A stretch of DNA of 64,000 bases, from assembly GCF_020687245.1 (NCBI RefSeq), contig NZ_JAJEQG010000005.1, forward strand, positions 47,519 through 111,518, read 5' to 3'. The position numbers and the translations under genes are program-made. This DNA comes from Faecalibacterium longum CLA-AA-H243. GTDB taxonomy: Bacteria; Bacillota; Clostridia; Oscillospirales; Ruminococcaceae. This document shows positions 58,239 to 64,000 of the stretch, piece after piece. Within the stretch, counting starts at the first letter, position 1; every line of letters begins with the position of its first letter. The notes under the pieces are model-generated. The model searched no databases and was not told the origin of the DNA. It saw nothing but the letters and a program-made list of their open reading frames with translations.

Positions 58239-59627
58239 TTACTTGAGTTTCTTTTTGGCTTCGTACTCCCGCAGGGCGGTCAGCGCCTCGCCCGACAGCG
58301 GGTAGAGGGCCAGCATATTGAATATGGTCATCAGGCCGATGCCCACGTCGCCGAGGTCCCACACCACGGTGTAGGCCTGCATCCCGCCGACGACCAGCAT
58401 CACCAGCGCCAGCACCTTGTAGGCCGTCTGCCAGAACCAGCTGTCGCCGAAGAGATAGGCCACGTTGCAGCGGGCGTAGTAGAGGATGCCGATAAAAGTA
58501 GAAAAGCTGAACAGCGCCAGCGTCACTGCAATGAAGACGACGCCGAAGCTGCCCAGATGGTACTGCATCGCCGCCTGCAAAAGGTTCATGCCCTGCAGGC
58601 CGCTCGTCACGCTCTCGGGAGCCAGCAGCATCACGAAGGCCGTGCAGCTGCAGATGACGATGGTGTCGATGAGGACGCCCAGCGCCTGCACGAGGCCCAT
58701 CTTCACGGGGTCGTCGCACTCGGCGGCAGCAGCGGCGCAGGGGGCCGAACCGGAACCGGCCTCGTTGGAGAAAAGGCCCCGCTTGATGCCGTTCATCACC
58801 ACAGCGCCAAAGCCGCCGCCCACAGCCTGACGCAGGCCCAGCGCCTCCGAGAAAATGCAGACGAAGACACCGGGCAGCTGGGGCAGATGGGTGAGGATGA
58901 TCCAGAGGGTCATGACGAAGTAGCAGCCCGCCATGATAGGGACGATGACGTCGAGGCTCTTGACGGTGGCCTCCTTCCGCAGGACGATGACCGCCGCAAG
59001 CGCCGTCAGCACCAGCGTCGTGACCAGCGGCGGGATGGAGAACGCATTCTGGAACGCCTCGCTCACCGAGTTGCTGACCACCTGGCTGATGCCGCACCAG
59101 CAGATGAGGCCCGACACGGCAAACAGGCAGGCCGCCACCGAGCAGCGGAGCTTCCTGCCCCGTTTGCGCTCCGCGAGGGTGTGGAGATAGTAGGCCGGGC
59201 CGCCCCGCCAGCCGCCGTAAAGGTGGTCGGGCTGCTTGTATTTCTGGGCCAGCGTGGACTCCACAAAGGAGGTGGATGCGCCCAGCAGAGCCGTCACCCA
59301 CATCCAGAACACCGCGCCTGCACCGCCCACAGACACCGCCGCCACAACGCCCACCAGATTGCCCATGCCCACCCGGGTGGCCGTGGACACCACCAGCGTC
59401 TGGAAGGACGAGAGGCCGCTGCCCTTGTCGTTCTTCTCGCAGACCGCCGCCAGCATATCCCGGAACAGCCGCACCGGCAGAAGCCTTGTGCGCAGGGTGA
59501 AGAACACCCCCGCCGTCAGCAGCAGGATGACCATAAACGAAAGACTGAGGGTCACGTTTCCCAGATGCAGGGTGAGCAGGTCGCCCCACAACAGACGGTA
59601 GACGCCCTCGATGAGTTGAATGAGCAC
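58239..59627 (-). CDS. Sodium:alanine/glycine symporter (AGCS family)
   Basis: A 462-residue membrane carrier with about ten hydrophobic segments. Family features are STATRVGMGNLVGVVAAVSVGG, GWRGGPAYYL, GIKRGLFSNEAGSGSAP and FSFSTFIGILYY. It imports alanine or glycine with sodium. GTG 59627 was chosen for its GGGAGG site. Confidence 0.93.
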   Translation of the reverse strand: MLIQLIEGVYRLLWGDLLTLHLGNVTLSLSFMVILLLTAGVFFTLRTRLLPVRLFRDMLAAVCEKNDKGSGLSSFQTLVVSTATRVGMGNLVGVVAAVSVGGAGAVFWMWVTALLGASTSFVESTLAQKYKQPDHLYGGWRGGPAYYLHTLAERKRGRKLRCSVAACLFAVSGLICWCGISQVVSNSVSEAFQNAFSIPPLVTTLVLTALAAVIVLRKEATVKSLDVIVPIMAGCYFVMTLWIILTHLPQLPGVFVCIFSEALGLRQAVGGGFGAVVMNGIKRGLFSNEAGSGSAPCAAAAAECDDPVKMGLVQALGVLIDTIVICSCTAFVMLLAPESVTSGLQGMNLLQAAMQYHLGSFGVVFIAVTLALFSFSTFIGILYYARCNVAYLFGDSWFWQTAYKVLALVMLVVGGMQAYTVVWDLGDVGIGLMTIFNMLALYPLSGEALTALREYEAKKKLK

Positions 59628-59860
59628 AGCATTTCCTCCCAGTGCTTGGATTTGGCCGTTTTTGCACAAAAACAGGCCGCCGTCCTTTATTATAGACGAT
59701 TCGGCCTGTTTTGTAAATCAGGAAAGTGAAGTTCAGGAGAAAAAAGCAACAGCGACGACCGCCGCCAGTGGCGGAAACAGGGAGGAGCTGTTGGGGCCGC
59801 GGCCAGCAGGATGCGAGCGGCAGCGAAGCAGACGCTGGGAGCCGCAACCCGGGCTCCTTA

Positions 59861-60655
59861 TCAGGACAAGATCATTCTGTCATTCGCAAACTCACCGCCG
59901 CTGGCGATCTGGAACTTTGCCAGCAGGTCGGAGACCTGCAGGTTCTTCTTCTCCTCGCCGGAGACGTCGTAGATGATGTGACCCTCATGCATCATGATGA
60001 GGCGGTTGCCGTACTTGATGGCGTCCTTCATGTTGTGGGTGATCATCATGGTGGTCAGGTGGTTCTCCTCAACGATCTTCGCCGAGAGGGTCAGCACCTT
60101 GAGGGCGGTCTTGGGGTCGAGGGCGGCGGTGTGCTCGTCCAGCAGCAGGAGCTTGGGCTTGTTCATGGTGGCCATCAGCAGAGTCAGCGCCTGACGCTGG
60201 CCGCCGGACAGCAGACCCACACGGGCGGTCAGCCGGTTCTCAAGGCCCAGATCGAGACTCTTGAGCAGTTCACGGTACTGCTCCCGCTCCGCCCTGGTGA
60301 TACCGATGCGGAGCGTACGGGGCTTGCCGCGGCGGGCGGCAAGGGCGAGGTTCTCTTCGATCTGCATGGTGGCGGCAGTGCCGGTCATGGGGTCCTGAAA
60401 GACGCGGCCAATGTAGGCGGCGCGCTGATGCTCGCTCAGACGGGTGACGTCCACGCCGTCGATGATGATCTTGCCGCAGTCCACGGGCCAGACGCCGGCG
60501 ACGGCGTTCAGCATGGTGGACTTGCCTGCACCGTTGCCGCCGATGACAGTGACGAAGTCGCCCTCATTCAGCTTCAGGTTCAGGCCGTTCAGGGCCGTCT
60601 TCTCGTTAACGGTGCCTGCGTTGAAGGTCTTGGAAACATTTTGTATCTCAAGCAT
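59861..60655 (-). CDS. ABC transporter ATP-binding protein (tryptophan/BCAA-like uptake system)
   Basis: A 264-residue ATPase with Walker A GGNGAGKST, the Q-loop FQDP, signature LSGGQRQ and Walker B LLLLDEHTAALD. It powers the permease encoded just upstream and overlaps it by eight bases. ATG 60655 has GGAGGGC upstream. Confidence 0.95.
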   Translation of the reverse strand: MLEIQNVSKTFNAGTVNEKTALNGLNLKLNEGDFVTVIGGNGAGKSTMLNAVAGVWPVDCGKIIIDGVDVTRLSEHQRAAYIGRVFQDPMTGTAATMQIEENLALAARRGKPRTLRIGITRAEREQYRELLKSLDLGLENRLTARVGLLSGGQRQALTLLMATMNKPKLLLLDEHTAALDPKTALKVLTLSAKIVEENHLTTMMITHNMKDAIKYGNRLIMMHEGHIIYDVSGEEKKNLQVSDLLAKFQIASGGEFANDRMILS

Positions 60656-61595
60656 TGTTTGCGCCCTCCTTGTTTGCCTTTTTGGCCGCAGGCTTTGCGA
60701 AATATCTGCCCTTCCAGTACGGCACGGCGAGGAAGACAGCCACAACGGATGCGCTCAGCAGCTTTAACAGGTTTGCGTCAAAGCCGAGGGTCAGCACCAG
60801 CTGGATGACGATGTAGTAGATGATGGCACCCAGAGAGACGGAGACCATCTTGAGGGCAAAGTTATGGAAGATGCGGCCAAACACAGCCTCACCGATGATG
60901 ACAGCTGCCAGACCGATGACGATCGCGCCGCGGCCCATGCCGACATCCGCAAAGCCCTGATACTGGCTCAGCAGAGCGCCGGACAGCGCCACCAGAGCGT
61001 TGGAGACGGCCAGACCCAGCACGATGTTGAAGTTGGTGTTGATGCCCTGTGCGCGGGACATGGCGGGGTTGGAGCCGGTGGCGCGGATGGCGCAGCCCAG
61101 CTCGGTGCCGAAGAACCAGTACAGCACGGCGATGACCACAGCCGACACCAGAATGACCATGATGATGGGGTTGTGGAGCGCGAACTCCTTGACCCAGCGC
61201 AGGGAGATGAGCAGGTCATACTTGTCCACGTTGATGGACTGGTTGGCCTTGCCCATGATCTTCAGGTTGATGGAGTAGAGGGCCAGCTGAGTCAGGATGC
61301 CGGACAGGATGGCCGGGATGCCCATAAAGGTGTGGAGCAGGCCGGTGACAAGGCCGGTGGCGAGGCCCGCCAGCACGGCAGCCAGCAGGGACACCCAGAT
61401 GTTCTGGCCCGAGAGCAGGCACATGACGCAGACTGCGCCGCCGGTGCCGAAGGAGCCGTCCACGGTCAGGTCCGCCACATCAAGGATGCGGTAGGTGAGG
61501 TAAACGCCGATGGCCATAATGCCCCAGATGAGGCCCTGTGCGCACGCACCCGGCAGAGCACCGGGCAGGTTCGCCAGTCTTGCAAGCATTTCCAA
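60648..61595 (-). CDS. ABC transporter permease (LivH/TrpY-like)
   Basis: A 315-residue membrane protein with eight to nine hydrophobic segments and the branched-chain-type permease signature (TYRILDVADLTVDGSFGTGG region; RATGSNPAMSRAQGI). Only one permease gene is present, so it should form a homodimer. TTG 61595 has AGGAGG seven bases upstream; ATG 61589 is an alternative. Confidence 0.92.
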   Translation of the reverse strand: MEMLARLANLPGALPGACAQGLIWGIMAIGVYLTYRILDVADLTVDGSFGTGGAVCVMCLLSGQNIWVSLLAAVLAGLATGLVTGLLHTFMGIPAILSGILTQLALYSINLKIMGKANQSINVDKYDLLISLRWVKEFALHNPIIMVILVSAVVIAVLYWFFGTELGCAIRATGSNPAMSRAQGINTNFNIVLGLAVSNALVALSGALLSQYQGFADVGMGRGAIVIGLAAVIIGEAVFGRIFHNFALKMVSVSLGAIIYYIVIQLVLTLGFDANLLKLLSASVVAVFLAVPYWKGRYFAKPAAKKANKEGANNA

Positions 61596-61645
61596 AATGA
61601 TTCCTCCTAAATTACACTTTTTTATAGACCCGTTTGATACGGGAA

Positions 61646-61680
61646 AGCGGAGAAGAGCGAGAAAACCGCTCTTCTCCGCT
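61646..61680. other. Strong intercistronic hairpin
   Basis: AGCGGAGAAGAGCG and CGCTCTTCTCCGCT form a perfect 14-bp stem. A T-run follows only on the plus strand. Between binding-protein and permease genes (minus strand) it may protect the upstream mRNA or partly stop transcription, so that the binding protein is made in excess. Confidence 0.65.
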
Positions 61681-61694
61681 GTTTTTTAGTGGTT

Positions 61695-61829
61695 AAACCT
61701 CTCAGTCTCGCTGCCGCTCGACAGCTCCCCTAGTAGGGGAGCCTTTGGCGAAGAGATGAGGCTTTCCGCTATGCCAAGGCCTCCCCTCGATAGGGGAGGT
61801 GGCACACCGTCAGGTGTGACGGAGAGGTT
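61695..61829. repeat. Dispersed intergenic repeat, copies 2a and 2b, head to head
   Basis: One copy (61773-61829) matches the 45.8-kb element: GCCAAGGCCTCCCCTCGAT, then AGGGGAGGTGGCAC, ending GACGGAGAGGTT. A diverged copy in the opposite direction is at 61695-61749 (AACCTCTCAGTCTCGCTGCC at its start). They can pair as a long inverted repeat. Confidence 0.85.
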
Positions 61830-61837
61830 ATCCCTTA

Positions 61838-62866
61838 TCAGCCCTCGATGGCCTCGTAGCCTTCGGGAACGGTCAGGCCCAGGTCGTCGCAGATGGTCTT
61901 GTTGTACTTCTTGGTCACATCGGTGTACTCAATGGGCATATCGGAGACATTGGACTCGCCCTTCAGGATCTTGACGGCCATCTCACCGGTGGTGTAGCCC
62001 AGGTCGTAGTAGCTGATGGACAGGGTGGCCACGCCGCAGCCGGCGCAGATGCCCTCCTCACCGGCGAAGACGGGCTTCTTGGCCGGGCGGCAGATGCCGT
62101 CCACGATGCCGGTGTTGGCAGCGACGGTGTTGTCGGTGGGGACATACAGAGCGTCGTTCTCGTCAGCGGCCTTCTGGCAGACGGAAGACAGGTCGTTGGA
62201 GTCGGAGAAAGCGTACTGAGTCGCGGTGACGCCCTTGGCCTCCAGATACTTCTGGACCTCGTCCACCTGATACTGGCTGTTGGCCTCAGCGGAGCAGTAC
62301 AGCAGGCCGACCTTCTTGGCGTCGGGCATCCACTCCACGATCATATCGGCCTGCTGGTCCAGCGGAGCCAGATCAGAGGTGCCGGAGATGTTGCCGCCGA
62401 CGGTGCCGGAGAAGTCGGTCAGGCCCAGAGCCACGCCGTACTCGGTGACGGAAGTACCCAGAACGGGGATCTCGTTGGTGGCAGACTGTGCAGCCTGCAG
62501 AGCGGGGGTGGCGTTTGCCATGATGAGGTCAACGCCGGAGGAAACGAAGCCGTTGGCGATGGTGGCGCAGGTAGCGGAGTCACCCTGTGCGTTCTGGAAG
62601 TCGAACTTCACGTTGTCGCCAAACTCTGCGGTCAGAGCGTCCTCAAAGCCCTGTGTTGCAGCGTCCAGAGCAGCATGCTGCACCAGCTGGCAGATGCCGA
62701 TGGTGTAGGTGTCGCCGGAAGCGGCAGCGGAGCCGGCTGCGGCAGAAGATGCCACAGAAGAAGCAGCCGTGGAGGATGCTGAAGAGCCGCCGCAGGCGGT
62801 CAGGGCAGCAGCAGCGCCGCAGACAGCGGCAGCAGCCAGAAACGAACGACGAGTGATTTTACGCAT
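61838..62866 (-). CDS. ABC transporter substrate-binding lipoprotein (TrpX-like)
   Basis: A 342-residue lipoprotein with an Arg-rich signal (RKITRRSFLAAAAV) and lipobox LTAC, then a Ser/Ala-rich linker. The body matches the ABC_sub_bind group (IGICQLVQHAALDAATQGFEDAL region; MADATPALQAAQS-like ANATPALQAAQSA). Relatives bind aromatic amino acids. First gene of the operon with permease and ATPase. Confidence 0.93.
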   Translation of the reverse strand: MRKITRRSFLAAAAVCGAAAALTACGGSSASSTAASSVASSAAAGSAAASGDTYTIGICQLVQHAALDAATQGFEDALTAEFGDNVKFDFQNAQGDSATCATIANGFVSSGVDLIMANATPALQAAQSATNEIPVLGTSVTEYGVALGLTDFSGTVGGNISGTSDLAPLDQQADMIVEWMPDAKKVGLLYCSAEANSQYQVDEVQKYLEAKGVTATQYAFSDSNDLSSVCQKAADENDALYVPTDNTVAANTGIVDGICRPAKKPVFAGEEGICAGCGVATLSISYYDLGYTTGEMAVKILKGESNVSDMPIEYTDVTKKYNKTICDDLGLTVPEGYEAIEG

Positions 62867-63036
62867 AATGATTACTCCCTCATTTTTCCATATACGCGGC
62901 AGCAGGACGCCGCGCCGAAAAGCATTTGAATGTCCAGCAGAGCAGCCTCTGCTTTACACTCGTGAAGTATATCACGATTTCCGTCCGATGGCAACGCCGT
63001 TTCGGTTCTAATTATCTATTAAAATGAATATATCTA

Positions 63037-63762
63037 TCACTTTTTTCGATAGGCGTTTCTTCTCTGCTGATAGTCCGTCAGTTTTTGCAGCTCTGCGCCC
63101 AGCCAGACGAGGTTTTCTTCCAGCTGAGGGAAGTACTCTTTCTCATAGTCAAACTTAAAATAGAGTGCCTGCCAGAGCTTCGCCTGCATCCGGCGGCGCA
63201 GGGGCGGCTCGAGGGCGGCGTCCAGCGGCTCCACCACGTCTTCCAGGTCCATGCAGGTCTGCGCCCAGCGGACGTCGGTCTTTTCCCGGGCAGGGACGTC
63301 GTAGCGGGCCAGATAGTCCTCCACTTTGGCTTCGATGACACGCCCTCCGCAGCCGGTGGGCTGCAAAAAATAGCTCACCTCCCCTTCCCTGCTGATCTCC
63401 TGCGCCAGCGGGTAGAGGGCGCAGACCAGCGGTTCGGCGTCGTGGATGGCGCAGTGGTTCTCGGTGAGAAAAGGGCAGTTGTTCCGCTCCTCCTTCACGG
63501 GGGCCAGCCGCAGCACCGGCAGATGGCTCACCTGCCCGATGGACGCGCGGCAGAAGGCCCGGGCCACGGTCTGGGGCGGCAGGCGCAGCCGACCCGCGAT
63601 TCGCCAGAGGTCGAAGCCCGACAGCACGATGTCCTCCCGCCCCCGGCAGCAGCCGCCGCAGCCTGCGCAGGCAAACGAGAACGCCTCGTCCCGCGCCAGC
63701 AGCGGTGTCGTGCGGGCAAAATCCACCCGTCCGCAGAGGTCGAGCTGTGAATCCTTGAGCAT
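63037..63762 (-). CDS. YkgJ-family cysteine-cluster protein
   Basis: A 241-residue protein with CAGCGGCCRGREDI, then CPFLTENHCAIHDAEPLVCALYP, the eight-cysteine pattern of the YkgJ (CxxxCxxCC) family thought to bind zinc or iron-sulfur. Function is unknown. ATG 63762 has AGGAG upstream. Confidence 0.9.
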   Translation of the reverse strand: MLKDSQLDLCGRVDFARTTPLLARDEAFSFACAGCGGCCRGREDIVLSGFDLWRIAGRLRLPPQTVARAFCRASIGQVSHLPVLRLAPVKEERNNCPFLTENHCAIHDAEPLVCALYPLAQEISREGEVSYFLQPTGCGGRVIEAKVEDYLARYDVPAREKTDVRWAQTCMDLEDVVEPLDAALEPPLRRRMQAKLWQALYFKFDYEKEYFPQLEENLVWLGAELQKLTDYQQRRNAYRKK

Positions 63763-63795
63763 ATAAGTTTCTCCTGTATACTGTAGTAGATCATG

Positions 63796-63909
63796 TGGCC
63801 AAGTGACCCCCATTGGCCAAGTGAGTCACTTGGTCAGCATCGCCCATTTGGCCACCTTGGCCAAGTGACTTTCTTGCCGATGCATCGTCGATAATTTGTC
63901 ACTTGGCCA
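63796..63909. repeat. Cluster of TGGCCAAGTGAC repeats
   Basis: Five copies of TGGCCAAGTGAC or its inverse lie within 114 bases: 63796-63807, 63814-63824 with an inverted partner 63826-63836, 63858-63869 and inverted at 63898-63909. Part of a sixth (TTGGCCACC) is at 63848. This is directly upstream of the YkgJ-like gene on the minus strand. Confidence 0.75.
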
Positions 63910-63939
63910 GATAATATGCGGGTCTCAGAGAGGGAGGAA

Positions 63940-64000
63940 AACCTCTTCGTCAGCGCTGAAGCGCTGACACCTCCCCTATCGAGGGGAGGCCTTGGCATTC
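63940..64000. repeat. Dispersed intergenic repeat, copy 3 (reaches the window edge)
   Basis: In reverse direction: AACCTCTTCGTCAGCG, then GACACCTCCCCTATCGAGG and GGCCTTGGCATT. It matches copies at 45.8 and 61.8 kb with a changed but still paired second hairpin (GTCAGCGC/GCGCTGAC). The right end may lie outside the window. Confidence 0.85.

Overview
The window is GC-rich, gene-dense bacterial DNA. It is split between an almost complete prophage (1 to about 43.3 kb) and ordinary chromosome (about 43.3 to 64 kb). The chromosomal genes (glpK, class III fbp, a speA-speE-speB-carboxynorspermidine operon, a tryptophan-type ABC transporter), the low-GC-style ribosome sites and the short dispersed repeat all suggest a gut Clostridia member close to Faecalibacterium. 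The genus is an inference from gene content and repeat style, not from a marker gene.

Prophage, left to right. A serine integrase runs off the left edge. Next come a DUF4236 membrane protein and a CI-like repressor on the minus strand, divergent from an early plus-strand operon. That operon (1.8-13.2 kb) carries small proteins, a SNF2 helicase, an SSB-like protein, a CHC2/TOPRIM/DUF927 primase-helicase, an iteron-like gap and a VRR-NUC nuclease. A tRNA-Gly lies beside a strongly structured non-coding stretch. Two ParB-like genes and a Mom-like DNA-modification gene follow. The late genes are a mosaic: lambda-type terminase and portal, Mu-type capsid, and a P2-type contractile tail (sheath, tube, chaperone with a -1 frameshift site, tape measure, X, D, V, U, gp25, J, I, fibre). 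The late block ends with a complete diversity-generating retroelement (DGR) and a lysis cassette.

Two separate minus-strand blocks of small genes (13.2-15.5 kb and 41.5-42.7 kb) share one design. Four operons start at near-identical promoters (boxes TTGGAC, TTGAGT/TGGAGT and TAAGAC at fixed spacing). Two of the operons carry an intercistronic type I hammerhead ribozyme. The two ribozymes differ in sequence but keep the core, and all three stems show compensatory changes. This promoter-plus-ribozyme regulon is the least expected system in the window; the DGR (94-nt template and variable repeats, all 16 differences at template adenines) is the most clear-cut.

Chromosome. glpK, an MBL-fold hydrolase, murA and fbp lie on the minus strand. 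A radical SAM protein, a PfkB-family kinase and the polyamine operon (arginine decarboxylase, spermidine synthase, agmatinase, carboxynorspermidine dehydrogenase, carboxynorspermidine decarboxylase) lie on the plus strand. An AGCS sodium:alanine symporter, a three-gene ABC transporter and a YkgJ-type cysteine-cluster protein follow on the minus strand. A short dispersed repeat occurs at 45.8, 61.7 and 63.9 kb.
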